Assembly: GCF_050389805.1 (NCBI RefSeq)
Contig: NZ_CP130945.1
Span: forward strand, 3,410,001-3,474,000
DNA length: 64,000 nt
Direction of reading: 5' to 3'
Source of the DNA: Bacillus_BD sp050389805
GTDB lineage: Bacteria; Bacillota; Bacilli; Bacillales; Cytobacillaceae
Below, in pieces: positions 43,795 to 53,532 of the stretch (positions are counted from its first letter, which is position 1; the number at the start of each line of letters is the position of its first letter). The translations under genes and the position numbers were made by a program. The notes under the pieces are model-generated. The model was not told the origin of the DNA, searched no databases, and worked only from the letters and a program-made list of their open reading frames with translations.

Positions 43795-46700
43795 TTAATT
43801 CGTTAATTCGATTAACAAGTCACCCGTTTGTATAGCTTCTCCGCTTTGCGCATAAATATCCTTTACAATTCCAGAGAATGGTGCTTGTACGGTTGTTTCC
43901 ATCTTCATGGCTTCAGTGATCATCAAATGATCACCTTTTTCAACCTTTTCACCCTTTTCAACGATAACCTTAACAACTGTTCCAGGCATTGTTGCTGAAA
44001 TGTGATTTGGATTTTTAGGATCACCTTTTACTTTAGTTGCAACAGTTGATTTGATACTTTCATCTTTAATTAGAACTTCACGTGGTTGTCCATTTAATTC
44101 AAAGTAAATAACTCTGTTGCCGTCTGCTCGTGGTTGTCCAATAGAAACAAGCTTAACAATCAAGGTTTTACCTTTTTCAATCTCTACTTCAATTTCTTCA
44201 CCTAAGCGAAGTCCATAGAAATAAGTTGGCGTATCCAATACAGATACATCGCCGAATTGTTGTACTGTGTTATTGTATTCTAAAAATACTTTTGGATATA
44301 AAGCATAAGCAATGACATCAAAATCAGTTACTTGTCTACCCAATTCATTATACAATTCATCTCTTAGAGCTTTAAAATCAACCTCTTCGAGTAACTCACC
44401 AGGACGAACTGTAATGGGTTCTTTTCCTTTTAAGACAACTTTTTGTAACTGTTCAGGCCAGCCACCTTGTGGTTGTCCAAGATACCCCATTAATAATTCA
44501 ACAACTGAGTCAGGGAAGTCAAGTGATTCACCTTTTGTGAGGACATCTTCTTCTGTTAAATTATTTTGGACCATAAATAGGGCCATGTCACCCACTACTT
44601 TAGAAGATGGGGTTACTTTAACAATGTCGCCAAACATTTGGTTTACTCTTGCGTACATTTCTTTTACTCGATCCCATTCATCCCCAAGTCCAACAGCCTT
44701 TGCTTGTTGTTGAAGGTTGCTATATTGTCCTCCTGGCATTTCATGCTGATAAACTTCTGGTAATGGAGCATTCATACCTGATTCAAAATCTTGATAATAT
44801 TTACGGGTATCTTCCCAATAATGTGAAAGAGTTTCCAGTCCCTTAATACTTACAGTTGGCTGACGTTCAGAGCCTTGCAGCGCATAATGTAAGCTGTTTG
44901 CACTTGGTTGAGAAGTATTTCCAGCCATTGAACTTACAGCTACATCAACAATATCTACACCTGCTTCAATTGCTCTCGCATAAGTATAAATACCGTTTCC
45001 ACTAGTATCATGAGTATGAAGGTGAATTGGAATATTTACCGTTTCTTTTAATTCTGAAATTAATCGATAAGCTGCTTCAGGTTTTAATAACCCTGCCATA
45101 TCCTTAATTCCTAAGATATGTGCCCCTTGAGCTTCGAGTTCTTTTGCGACGTTTTTATAATAGTTAATATCGTATTTTGCCCTTGATGGATCTAGAATGT
45201 CACCTGTGTAACATACAGCAGCTTCAGCAATTTTTCCTGTTTGTCTGACCGCATCAATAGCTACTTCCATTCCTTTTACCCAGTTCAAACTGTCAAAAAT
45301 ACGGAAAACGTCAATACCTGCATGAGCTGATTTTTCAACAAATTCACGAATCACATTATCCGGATAGTTTTTATAACCTACTGCATTCGCGGATCTTAAC
45401 AGCATTTGGAACATCACATTTGGAATTTGTTTTCTTAATGTAATTAAACGCTCCCATGGATCTTCCTTCAAGAAACGATAGGCAACATCAAATGTTGCTC
45501 CACCCCACATTTCAAGCGAGAAAAGATCGTGTAGAAGTTTTGCTGTTGGGTCGGCAACTTGTGTAAAATCGTTCGTTCTAACCCTTGTTGCAAGTAGTGA
45601 TTGGTGCGCATCACGGAAAGTCGTATCGGTTAATAACACTTGCTTTTGATTTTTAACCCACTCAACAAGACCATCCGCACCTTGAGCATCCAAGATTTGC
45701 TTTGTTCCATTTTTTAATTCTACACTTGCAGGAACCTTCGGAATTCTTGGTTTATCAAAAACAGGTCTTTTCTTCTTTTCGATCCCTGGAAAACCGTTAA
45801 TGGTAACATTTCCAATATAATTCAAGAGCTTTGTTCCACGGTCTTTTCTTTGTGGGAATATAAATAGTTCTGGAGTATCATCAATGAATGATGTATCATA
45901 CTCCCCTTTACGGAATTTTTCATGTCTAATTACATTAATCAAAAATGGGATATTTGTTTTAATTCCACGAATACGGAATTCATTTAAGTTACGCTCCATT
46001 TTTGAAGCAGCTTGTTCAAATGTATGTGCATGTGTTGTCACTTTTACTAGTAATGAATCATAGAAAGACGTGATTACAGAGCCTTGGAAGGCGTTTCCTG
46101 CATCTAAACGAACGCCGAAACCACCACCTGAACGGTACGCATTGATTCTACCAGTATCCGGCATAAAATTATTTAAAGGATCTTCTGTTGTAACACGAGA
46201 TTGAATCGCATATCCACTTATACGAATTTCATCTTGTTGTGGTATGTCAATTTCTTTCCCGAATAATTCATGACCTTCAGCAATTAGAATTTGTGTCTGC
46301 ACAATATCAATGCCTGTAATCATTTCTGTAATCGTATGTTCTACCTGAACACGTGGGTTTACTTCGATAAAATAGAATGAATCACCTGATACTAAAAATT
46401 CTACTGTCCCAGCATTAAGGTAATTAACATTTTTCATTAAATGAACAGCTGACTCGTTAATATCTTTTCTTAATTGTTCTGATAACGATACACTTGGTGC
46501 AATTTCAACTACTTTTTGATGTCGTCTTTGGATTGAACAGTCTCTTTCAAATAAATGCACAATATTTCCTTGGGAATCCCCAAGAATCTGTACTTCAATG
46601 TGCTTTGGTCGATTGATATATTTCTCAACATAAACTTCATCATTTCCAAATGCAGCTTTAGCTTCTGATTTTGCACGATTATAGGCTTCAGAAACTTCAC

Positions 46701-47235
46701 TCGCACTATTGACAATCCTCATTCCACGGCCACCGCCGCCTAGAGATGCCTTGATAATGATTGGATATCCATGTTGATCACCAAAGTTTTCAACCTCTTC
46801 TAAACTTTGAACAGGACCATCACTACCTGGAATAACTGGGATATTCGCTTGGATCGCTTGTTCTCTCGCTTTTACCTTGTCACCAAACATATCGAGATGC
46901 TGGGATTTAGGACCAATAAAGATAATGCCTTCTTCCTCACATCTTCTAGCAAACTGAATATTTTCTGATAAGAAACCATATCCAGGATGAATGGCGTCTA
47001 CATCACTATTTTTTGCGATTCCAATAATCCCTTCGATGTCTAAGTAGGCATCAATCGGTTTTTTACCTTCACCGACAAGATAAGCTTCATCAGCTTTATA
47101 TCGATGTAAGGAGCCTGAATCTTCTTTAGAATAAATCGCAACAGTGCGAATATTTAATTCGTTACATGCCCTGAACACTCTTATTGCGATTTCACCACGA
47201 TTTGCAACTAATACTTTATTGATGCGTCTCGCCAC
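43795..47235 (-). CDS. pycA: Pyruvate carboxylase
   Basis: PycA converts pyruvate, bicarbonate and ATP to oxaloacetate, the main anaplerotic step. The 1146-residue protein has a biotin carboxylase domain (KVLVANRGEIAIRVFRAC at the start, KASLGGGGRGMRIV ATP grasp near 165, FIEVNPRVQVEHT near 290), a carboxyltransferase domain (TDTTFRDAHQSLLATR near 540, HLHTHDTSGNG near 740) and a C-terminal biotinyl domain with target Lys in EAMKMETTV near 1111. I prefer GTG at 47235, six bases after a GGGGTG site, over GTG at 47244. Order ylaN-ftsW-pycA is as in B. subtilis. Confidence 0.96.
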   Translation of the reverse strand: MARRINKVLVANRGEIAIRVFRACNELNIRTVAIYSKEDSGSLHRYKADEAYLVGEGKKPIDAYLDIEGIIGIAKNSDVDAIHPGYGFLSENIQFARRCEEEGIIFIGPKSQHLDMFGDKVKAREQAIQANIPVIPGSDGPVQSLEEVENFGDQHGYPIIIKASLGGGGRGMRIVNSASEVSEAYNRAKSEAKAAFGNDEVYVEKYINRPKHIEVQILGDSQGNIVHLFERDCSIQRRHQKVVEIAPSVSLSEQLRKDINESAVHLMKNVNYLNAGTVEFLVSGDSFYFIEVNPRVQVEHTITEMITGIDIVQTQILIAEGHELFGKEIDIPQQDEIRISGYAIQSRVTTEDPLNNFMPDTGRINAYRSGGGFGVRLDAGNAFQGSVITSFYDSLLVKVTTHAHTFEQAASKMERNLNEFRIRGIKTNIPFLINVIRHEKFRKGEYDTSFIDDTPELFIFPQRKDRGTKLLNYIGNVTINGFPGIEKKKRPVFDKPRIPKVPASVELKNGTKQILDAQGADGLVEWVKNQKQVLLTDTTFRDAHQSLLATRVRTNDFTQVADPTAKLLHDLFSLEMWGGATFDVAYRFLKEDPWERLITLRKQIPNVMFQMLLRSANAVGYKNYPDNVIREFVEKSAHAGIDVFRIFDSLNWVKGMEVAIDAVRQTGKIAEAAVCYTGDILDPSRAKYDINYYKNVAKELEAQGAHILGIKDMAGLLKPEAAYRLISELKETVNIPIHLHTHDTSGNGIYTYARAIEAGVDIVDVAVSSMAGNTSQPSANSLHYALQGSERQPTVSIKGLETLSHYWEDTRKYYQDFESGMNAPLPEVYQHEMPGGQYSNLQQQAKAVGLGDEWDRVKEMYARVNQMFGDIVKVTPSSKVVGDMALFMVQNNLTEEDVLTKGESLDFPDSVVELLMGYLGQPQGGWPEQLQKVVLKGKEPITVRPGELLEEVDFKALRDELYNELGRQVTDFDVIAYALYPKVFLEYNNTVQQFGDVSVLDTPTYFYGLRLGEEIEVEIEKGKTLIVKLVSIGQPRADGNRVIYFELNGQPREVLIKDESIKSTVATKVKGDPKNPNHISATMPGTVVKVIVEKGEKVEKGDHLMITEAMKMETTVQAPFSGIVKDIYAQSGEAIQTGDLLIELTN

Positions 47236-47397
47236 ATATAACACCCCATCTTTACTATATATTTTGATATTCTGGCTTCATTATTTTCTCACAACATATT
47301 GAATATAATATAATTCTTCCTATATTGTTATCTCTGTGTTGAATATAATGCATTTAATGAAACCTATATTAAAAAGTGAGGGAATAAATCCCTGCAC

Positions 47398-48603
47398 TTA
47401 TTTATGTAAGGAAAACCTTTTTCTACTAATCGGCTTTGCCTCTGGCTGTTTTTTCACAGCTTTCCCCTTATAATTTTGCTCATAATTCACAAACATAGAA
47501 ATATTGAATAATATCCCCATGGAGATACATAGCTGTAATAAAGATGAACCACCATAACTTACAAACGGTAACGGGACACCTGTTAAAGGAATAACACCAG
47601 AGATACCACCTAAATTAATAAAAGATTGAATTCCAATCATAGAAGAAATTCCAATGGCTAGTAAGCTTCCAAAAGGATCTTTACATTTTATCCCAATAAA
47701 AATCCCTCTTAATACAAGATACCCAAGACAAAGTAAGACAAATGCAACTCCAAATAGCCCTAATTCCTCGGCAATTACTGCCATAATAAAGTCAGTATGT
47801 GATTCAGGTAAATACCCTAACTTCTGTACACCTTGTCCTAGCCCTAATCCTTTGATCCCGCCAGTCCCAAGAGCAATATAAGAGTTAGCTAATTGCCAGC
47901 CATACCCTTGTTCATCAGCAAATGGATCCTGAAAGGCTAGAAAACGACCTAATCGAACATCAGAAAACAAGGAGTCCGATATGATAAAAAGGATTGGTAT
48001 AGCGAAAATGAGCCCTATGCCACCAAGCTTGAAGATATTACGATAACTCATTCCAGAAGAAAAGATAATTGTGCTTGCTATTAGTAAGATAATAGCCGCA
48101 GTCCCAACGTCTGGTTGGATGGCAACAAAACCCAATACGAGAACTAAATAGACTAGTGGGGGAACAACCCCTTTATTAAATTCATTAATATAGGATTGTT
48201 TCTTTGCGTAAACAGCAGACAAGTATATAATAACACATAATTTGACAAATTCCGATGGTTGAAGACTTGAGGCACCAATTTTGTACCAACTTTCAGCATT
48301 ACCTGCTACATGCCCAAAGACAAATAATCCACCTAAACCGACAAGAGAAAGAACTACCATAGGAATTAGAATTTTATTACTTTGTAAAATCTTATAAGGT
48401 ACTAACGCTACAACAATAAAAACAAACATGGATAGAATAATATGAAGCTTTTGCCTTTGATAAAAATAATCACTTTCAAGATCATATCGCTGTACAGCTG
48501 AAACCATACTCGCACTGTACACCATAATAAGACCAAAGATGATCAACATAACCATGACAACGACTATAGTATAATCATATGACTTTAATATTTTTTTTAA
48601 CAT
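47398..48603 (-). CDS. ftsW: Division SEDS glycosyltransferase FtsW
   Basis: FtsW (YlaO) is the SEDS peptidoglycan polymerase of the division septum, partner of PBP2B. The 401-residue protein has about ten membrane segments and the same signatures as SpoVE: GLIMVYSASMVSA, GASSLQPSEFVKLC, IQPDVGTA, FADEQGYGWQLANSYIALGTGG in two pieces, YLPESHTDFIMA, PFVSYGGSSL. It has a basic C-terminal tail. ATG at 48603 follows GAGGG. It lies outside the dcw cluster, as in B. subtilis. Confidence 0.94.
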   Translation of the reverse strand: MLKKILKSYDYTIVVVMVMLIIFGLIMVYSASMVSAVQRYDLESDYFYQRQKLHIILSMFVFIVVALVPYKILQSNKILIPMVVLSLVGLGGLFVFGHVAGNAESWYKIGASSLQPSEFVKLCVIIYLSAVYAKKQSYINEFNKGVVPPLVYLVLVLGFVAIQPDVGTAAIILLIASTIIFSSGMSYRNIFKLGGIGLIFAIPILFIISDSLFSDVRLGRFLAFQDPFADEQGYGWQLANSYIALGTGGIKGLGLGQGVQKLGYLPESHTDFIMAVIAEELGLFGVAFVLLCLGYLVLRGIFIGIKCKDPFGSLLAIGISSMIGIQSFINLGGISGVIPLTGVPLPFVSYGGSSLLQLCISMGILFNISMFVNYEQNYKGKAVKKQPEAKPISRKRFSLHK

Positions 48604-48769
48604 CTGCTGATCCCTCAAATACTGCGCAATACATTATTCTATAAAACTAATAGGATACCACCAATCCAACTATAAACTGTAATTGGCATTTTTTATATCA
48701 TACTAGTTTATAAAAATTCACGCAATATATAATTTTTATTTAAGCTGAATTGTGAAATGAAAGGACGAG

Positions 48770-48808
48770 ATTAAAAAACTCAAACAAAACATAAGATTGT
48801 TTGAGTCT
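48770..48808 (-). terminator. Intrinsic terminator after ylaN
   Basis: CTCAAACAA and TTGTTTGAG arms with a loop of about nine bases are followed by TTTTTT on the minus strand. Confidence 0.8.
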
Positions 48809-48813
48809 TTAGA

Positions 48814-49095
48814 TTATTTTTTTAGAACTGACTGATGTAACAGTAGTAATTCCTTTTCCAAATCATCCAATAATTTCTTACCATCAACTTCATCCATAAG
48901 CCCTAGTCGCACTGCAAAATCAATTTCGCGAGAAAGCCCAAACATTTGGGTATCTAATACATCTTCATAGAGTGGACACTGAGGCATGGTCAGGTTATCC
49001 ATTTGCACTTTAATAAGCTGAAGAATTTTCTCTGCATCTGCCTTTAACAATGAAGTTGCTCTTTCCTTATAATCAAGAGTCGTTTCAGAAGTCAA
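48814..49095 (-). CDS. ylaN: YlaN, iron-linked regulator of Fur
   Basis: YlaN is a small conserved Firmicute protein that binds iron and relieves Fur repression; it is essential in some media in B. subtilis. The 93-residue protein is helical with the highly conserved block IKVQMDNLTMPQCPLYEDVLDTQMFGLSREIDFAVRLGL (residues about 28-66, given here as landmarks MDNLTMPQCPLYE and DTQMFGLSREIDFA). The start is TTG at 49095 with GGGGGG upstream. A longer TTG at 49119 lies before that site. Confidence 0.9.
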   Translation of the reverse strand: MTSETTLDYKERATSLLKADAEKILQLIKVQMDNLTMPQCPLYEDVLDTQMFGLSREIDFAVRLGLMDEVDGKKLLDDLEKELLLLHQSVLKK

Positions 49096-49295
49096 GATCC
49101 GTCCCCCCGTATCGAGCAAATATCCTATCTAATAGATTTTATCCTTTATATTTTAAAAAAGCAAGTTTAAACAACTAACTACATCTCTTTTCATGACAGC
49201 TATTAACAAACTGTTGTATAATAATGACAATAATAAAAATAGTATCATTTTTCTTAATACCATCGTCTTGTTATGCAAAATTTAAGGAGGAACTA

Positions 49296-49796
49296 ATGAA
49301 AAATATCGTTGAAATAAAAGGCCTAGTTAAATTTAAAATTACTTTAGATCCAAGTGTATGGATCTTTGATGATCGTAAAGCCGAACTACATACTTTTTTT
49401 AAAGAAGATACCATTATTGGTCATAATCTCGACGCCTATACAAAATCAATTTCAGAACATTGGGATCGGGAAATCATCGAAGGAGCTACGATTCCACAAC
49501 CAGTAAAAACTAAAAAAAAATCATTTATGAAAGAAACATTGTTAAATGGAACGTTTGGAATTCCCTTTGAGCCTTTTCTAAAAAACGCGGAACCACTAGA
49601 GAATACTAAATCGATTATTATCGAAACCTTTGATGGAGAGTATGACTTCTCGATCGAAAAAGCTTCAGATTGGATCCTTTGTTTTTCACATCTAGGCAAA
49701 CCTTTAAGCGAAGATGGACCCGTTCATGTTTATTTTAGAGATGGCAGCAATATGGATCATCCGATTAAAAATATACAAGGTTTTAGAATATATTAA
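49296..49796 (+). CDS. ylaL: YlaL-like protein
   Basis: The 166-residue soluble protein begins KNIVEIKGLVKFKITLDPSVWIFDD (in pieces) and has a C-terminal domain with WILCFSHLGKPLSEDGPVHV. I link it to YlaL by its place between ylaN and ylaK. Related Bacillus proteins are often named peptidyl-prolyl isomerase, but I see no clear isomerase motif, so no function is claimed. ATG at 49296 follows AAGGAGG; a longer frame to 49224 is unsupported. A TATAAT at 49217-49222 may be the -10. Confidence 0.75.
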   Translation: MKNIVEIKGLVKFKITLDPSVWIFDDRKAELHTFFKEDTIIGHNLDAYTKSISEHWDREIIEGATIPQPVKTKKKSFMKETLLNGTFGIPFEPFLKNAEPLENTKSIIIETFDGEYDFSIEKASDWILCFSHLGKPLSEDGPVHVYFRDGSNMDHPIKNIQGFRIY

Positions 49797-49799
49797 AAT

Positions 49800-49880
49800 G
49801 AAACTACCTCAACGAGGGCTTCATCTCCTACCAATGGTTAGTTGAGGTCAAAAGCATGCTCGTCACACAGACGTTGCCCT
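49800..49880 (+). repeat. Composite dispersed repeat, copy C (short)
   Basis: GAAACTACCTCAAC begins the copy; its ACCTCAAC arm pairs with GTTGAGGT later. Then come AATGGTTAGTTGAG and AGCATGCTCGTCACACAGAC. It lacks the third and fourth modules seen in copies A and D. It directly follows the ylaL stop. Confidence 0.65.
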
Positions 49881-49903
49881 GGAAATTTATAGGTAACATA
49901 TTT

Positions 49904-49938
49904 AAAAGGAGAAAAAGCATTTGCTTTTTCTCCTTTTA
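49904..49938. terminator. Bidirectional terminator near ylaL
   Basis: AAAAGGAGAAAAAGC and GCTTTTTCTCCTTTT form a near-perfect 15-pair stem with an ATTT loop. It can end ylaL and, more distantly, ylaK. The remaining stretch 49939-50113 shows nothing further. Confidence 0.85.
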
Positions 49939-50113
49939 TCTTTATCATAAGTATATGTTTAAACTAGGTTGTTTAATTCCACTACAGACACTTCGATTTC
50001 CAGACAAGTACAGATAAGTAGCTAAGACACTTTATGTTTACGACATTTCTTCTCCACAAGAGCTACGCCTTCCACTCAAGTCAACAATCGTCAAAAATAA
50101 CTTTAACTTAGAC

Positions 50114-51442
50114 CTATAATAAATCTGCAGCAAGTTGAGCCAGTCCAGAACGCTCCCCTTTTACTAATTTAACATGCCCTGCAATATTTTGATCCTTAAA
50201 CTTCTCGACCACGTATGTAAGGCCGTTGTTATAGGCGTCTAGATAGGGATGATCAATTTGTTCAGGATCCCCCATTAAAACGATTTTACTTCCCTCTCCA
50301 ACTCTCGTTAAAATGGTTTTCACTTCATGTTTTGTTAAATTTTGTGCCTCATCTATTATAATATACTGATCAGGTATACTTCTTCCACGAATATACGTTA
50401 ATGCCTCAACCTCAATTGAACCCATTCCAGCTAATATGGCTTCAAGTTCTCCTGGCTTTTTCGTATTAAATAAATATTCAAGGTTATCAAATATAGGTTG
50501 CATCCAAGGTCTTAATTTTTCTTGCTTTTCACCCGGAAGATACCCTAAATCTTTGCCTACTGGAACAATCGGGCGCGCAACCAGTAGTTTTTTATAGTCT
50601 CCAAGATCTTCTGTTTGCATTAGTCCAGCCGCTAAAGCCAATAATGTTTTTCCTGTACCCGCTTTTCCTATAAGTGTTACAAGTGGAATATCACTTCTCA
50701 ATAATAGCTCTACTGCCATCGTTTGTTGCACATTCCTAGGCTTTATCCCCCATATGTGATCATGATCAAATACTAATTTCTTTAATTTTAAGCTTTGTTG
50801 ATCAACCATTCCGATCGCTGAAGATGAAGATCCGAGAGCATCCCTTAATATGACAAATTGATTTGGATAAAAAGGATGATTTGCTATATCCGCTAATAAA
50901 AGCTCTCCTTTTTCATAAAATCGATTCAAAAATTCTGAACTGATAAATATATTTAAAAACCCTGTGTAAATATGATCATTTTCTATGACTCGATCACTCA
51001 GAAAATCTTCTGATAATAATCCAATCGCATCTGCCTTAACTCTAACTAAGGCATCTTTACTCACTAAAATAACTTGTTTTCCATTTTCTTTTGTTTCTTC
51101 CTCTAATGAAAGGTTCTTGGCAACAGCTAAAATTCGATTATCATTTGTTTTTTCAACAAATATTTCTTGTAATTGATGAAAGGAACGATGATTTAATTCA
51201 ATTCGAATATCCCCACCATTTTCAAGGGGAATTCCTTCATGTAATCTACCAGTTTCCCTCATTCCATCAATCATTCGGGCAACTTGTCTTGCATTTCTTC
51301 CTATTTCATCCATATATCTTTTCTTTGAATCAATTTCCTCTAACACAACAGCTGGGATAATGACTTCATTATCTTCAAAAGAATAAATGGAGTATGGATC
51401 TTGTAACAACACATTAGTATCTAACACATATATTTTACTCAA
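50114..51442 (-). CDS. ylaK: PIN-PhoH family ATPase/ribonuclease YlaK
   Basis: The 442-residue protein fuses an N-terminal PIN domain (YVLDTNVLLQDP at 5-16, conserved acids near 96-101 in TNDNRILAVA) to a C-terminal PhoH ATPase with Walker A GKAGTGKTLLALAAG near 249 and Walker B YIIIDEAQNL near 343. PIN-PhoH proteins in mycobacteria act as RNA helicase/RNases; the role of YlaK is not settled. It starts with TTG at 51442, with AGGAGG seven bases upstream. It faces ylaJ divergently across 363 bases that hold no gene I can support. Confidence 0.92.
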   Translation of the reverse strand: MSKIYVLDTNVLLQDPYSIYSFEDNEVIIPAVVLEEIDSKKRYMDEIGRNARQVARMIDGMRETGRLHEGIPLENGGDIRIELNHRSFHQLQEIFVEKTNDNRILAVAKNLSLEEETKENGKQVILVSKDALVRVKADAIGLLSEDFLSDRVIENDHIYTGFLNIFISSEFLNRFYEKGELLLADIANHPFYPNQFVILRDALGSSSSAIGMVDQQSLKLKKLVFDHDHIWGIKPRNVQQTMAVELLLRSDIPLVTLIGKAGTGKTLLALAAGLMQTEDLGDYKKLLVARPIVPVGKDLGYLPGEKQEKLRPWMQPIFDNLEYLFNTKKPGELEAILAGMGSIEVEALTYIRGRSIPDQYIIIDEAQNLTKHEVKTILTRVGEGSKIVLMGDPEQIDHPYLDAYNNGLTYVVEKFKDQNIAGHVKLVKGERSGLAQLAADLL

Positions 51443-51805
51443 GTAGATGCCTCCTGCTCCTATGTGTTTTATTTGCTATGTTGCGTTTTTTCTTACTTCT
51501 CTATCGGAATTCAGCGAGGATTTGGATCATTCTTTATAATCCTAAATACCCAAAACTGTCTTCCTTACGCAGAGTTGTACTATTATTCCGATTAGAGCTT
51601 TCTAAATGAAGTTAGTTTCTTCAGGATGTCACATCCCTTCATTTATAGACTAACTAATGTTAGTTTGAGCTTTGGTAAAATATATGTTTTCCCGCATAAA
51701 GATAGAAGATATTTCGCACAATATCTAATAATGATTTTATTTTCCAAGGAAATATTGGACTTCCGTGCCAATACAGGTGTAGAAAAAGTTAAGGAGATGG
51801 TTAAC

Positions 51806-52396
51806 ATGAAAATTTATCTAATGCTCTTCATTAGTTTATTCGTCTTATTTGGCTGTGCAGGAAAAGATGATCAAACCGCTCAAAATGAAAACAACCAAGC
51901 CATTAACGTGAAAAATAGTACGATTCAGCATGTAGATAAAAAAACAGGACAACAAATTTCAAAACACTTAACGGATTTAGCCACTAGCCTACCAAAGGTT
52001 AATGACGCAACAAGTGTGGTTCTAGGTAATTATGCAATTGTTGGAATCGATGTAAATGCAGATCTTGATCGTTCTGAAGTTGGAGCAATTAAATATTCAG
52101 TAGCTGAAAGTTTAAAGAAGGATCCCCATGGAGCTAGAGCAATTGTCGTTGCAGATCCGGATATTAACGCTCGTTTAAGGGAGATCGCAGAGGACATTAG
52201 AAAAGGAGAGCCTATTGAAGGAATTATGAATGAATTATCTGATGTTGCTGGACGTTTAATCCCAGAAATACCAGCCGACCTTGAGGACCCTAAAAAGTCC
52301 GAACCAACTGAAGATATAAAAAAGACATTAAATAAATCCGATCGACAAAATTTAGATAAGCAACAACAAGAACAATCAAACCATCATAAACAATAA
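51806..52396 (+). CDS. ylaJ: YhcN/YlaJ sporulation lipoprotein
   Basis: The 196-residue protein has a lipoprotein signal peptide with lipobox LFGC (Cys18), then a low-complexity Asn/Gln linker and the YhcN/YlaJ domain (TSVVLGNYAIVGIDVNADLD, AVAESLKKDP-like stretch, AIVVADPDINARLREIAEDI). It ends in a hydrophilic Gln/His tail. Family members are found in germination-competent spores. ATG at 51806 follows AAGGAG. The frame is open back to 51626, but that part has no site. Confidence 0.88.
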   Translation: MKIYLMLFISLFVLFGCAGKDDQTAQNENNQAINVKNSTIQHVDKKTGQQISKHLTDLATSLPKVNDATSVVLGNYAIVGIDVNADLDRSEVGAIKYSVAESLKKDPHGARAIVVADPDINARLREIAEDIRKGEPIEGIMNELSDVAGRLIPEIPADLEDPKKSEPTEDIKKTLNKSDRQNLDKQQQEQSNHHKQ

Positions 52397-52406
52397 GAAC
52401 CATATT

Positions 52407-52440
52407 TAAAAAAAGCTTAGTCCATTGACTAAGCTTTTTT
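52407..52440. terminator. Bidirectional terminator after ylaJ
   Basis: AAAAAAGCTTAGTC pairs with GACTAAGCTTTTTT across a four-base loop, between two converging genes, and overlaps the 3' end of the flavin-binding gene. Confidence 0.9.
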
Positions 52441-52884
52441 CAAGGCTTCCATAACTTGTTGGTCTAGCCTTTTGGCTGCTTCTAAATCATATGTCTTATC
52501 GTACGTAGGAACGTTCGTCATTTTTGCGCCATAAAACATAACATCTCTTACTTCTTTTATGTTTAATTCGATAAGTGCGAGTTTTAATGGAATACCTTCG
52601 ACATATTCCTGTCTAATAATTGCCTCACCAATTATAGAATATGTAGATTCAAGAGCCACTACGTTAAGAACGACCTGTGCATTCCCTTGAATATTTCGAA
52701 CAATTCTGGAACGATTATTAATAGCCAAAAATATCGTATTTGGATCTTTCGCGAAAACCCACGAAATCGCATTTACCATCGGGCTTCCCGTTTCATGATC
52801 AATCGTTGACAACAGTGCAAATTGTTCTGATTGTAAGGAATGTAGTAACGGTTCGGTTAGTTCAGGTTCAATCAGATTAGCCAT
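52429..52884 (-). CDS. Pyridoxamine 5'-phosphate oxidase family (split-barrel) protein
   Basis: The 151-residue protein has the flavin-binding split-barrel pattern: FALLSTIDHETGSPMVNAISWVF in two pieces near 22-44, TIFLAINNRSRIVRNIQGNAQVVLNV in two pieces, and a helix-rich C-terminus. The family includes FMN or heme-binding oxidoreductases, and the specific reaction cannot be told. ATG at 52884 follows GGAGG. I know no counterpart at this place in B. subtilis, so it may be a lineage-specific insertion in the yla block. Confidence 0.75.
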   Translation of the reverse strand: MANLIEPELTEPLLHSLQSEQFALLSTIDHETGSPMVNAISWVFAKDPNTIFLAINNRSRIVRNIQGNAQVVLNVVALESTYSIIGEAIIRQEYVEGIPLKLALIELNIKEVRDVMFYGAKMTNVPTYDKTYDLEAAKRLDQQVMEALKKA

Positions 52885-52977
52885 CTAAAAATCCTCCTTT
52901 TCATTATTATCATATAATTAAAACTCCTCCCTTTCAATGTTAACCACCTTTAATCATTATAAGTGTAATAAAAAAAT

Positions 52978-53006
52978 TCGAAACAGAGAATAAGTTATAC
53001 TATAAT
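52978..53006 (+). promoter_or_regulatory. Sigma-A type promoter for ylaI
   Basis: TCGAAA at 52978-52983 and TATAAT at 53001-53006 with a 17-base spacer, 106 bases before the ylaI start. Confidence 0.5.
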
Positions 53007-53111
53007 AGAAGTGATATCAAATTATGCGAAATATACTTAGATATGTCAATTATATATATTCTCTGTTAAATTGGTATTAATAATAATTGAAAATTCTACC
53101 GAGGTGCTAGT

Positions 53112-53315
53112 ATGAGAGTAAAATGCGTGATTTGCGATAAAATAGAGAACATCGAAAATGATTCTTTCCAAGCAAAACGGTTACGAAACAGACCGATTTA
53201 CACCTATATGTGTCAAACCTGTAATGATCGAATTACAGAAAAAACAAATGAAAGAATAGCAACTGGAAACTTTCACCTATACCGAAGTAAAATACAACCA
53301 GATGATTGGGATTGA
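53112..53315 (+). CDS. ylaI: Small zinc-ribbon protein YlaI (DUF2197)
   Basis: The 67-residue protein has two Cys pairs, CVIC at 5-8 and CQTC at 34-37, forming a likely zinc ribbon. Between them is the conserved AKRLRNRPIYTYM. It matches YlaI (DUF2197). No function is known. ATG at 53112 has a GAGGTG site. Confidence 0.88.
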   Translation: MRVKCVICDKIENIENDSFQAKRLRNRPIYTYMCQTCNDRITEKTNERIATGNFHLYRSKIQPDDWD

Positions 53316-53317
53316 TG

Positions 53318-53490
53318 AAAAGCGGAAATATCTGTTCTCCCTTAAGCCTACACAACACAACCGGCACGAAAGTCGTACTTTATTGTTTTTGACAAATTGA
53401 ACGCAATGTATAGCTAATAACCAGTTCTAAGAATCCAACACTAGACAAACTTTTGACCTTGTGGAGGGTAGACACGGGAGCTAGGCATTA
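53318..53490. repeat. Dispersed repeat with GAGCTAG end, copy 2 (degenerate)
   Basis: It begins AAAAGCGGAAAT just after the ylaI stop and ends GGGAGCTAGGCATTAACA. These ends resemble those of the 5370-5560 element. The interior is unrelated to coding sequence. Confidence 0.35.
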
Positions 53491-53499
53491 ACACGTAAT

Positions 53500-53526
53500 A
53501 AAAAACCCTAAAATTTTAGGGTTTTT
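53500..53526. terminator. Bidirectional terminator
   Basis: AAAAACCCTAAAATTTTAGGGTTTTT is a near-perfect palindrome (described here as AAAAACCCTAAA and its complement), just after the stop of the following minus-strand gene. Confidence 0.8.
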
Positions 53527-53532
53527 CTTAGT

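Noticed and set aside
50114..51442. PIN domain as a toxin of a toxin-antitoxin pair
   Set aside because: It is fused to a PhoH ATPase and matches the conserved ylaK. No antitoxin-like gene adjoins it.
51626..51805. Longer start for the ylaJ lipoprotein
   Set aside because: Only the ATG at 51806 has a ribosome binding site, and it places the lipobox correctly.
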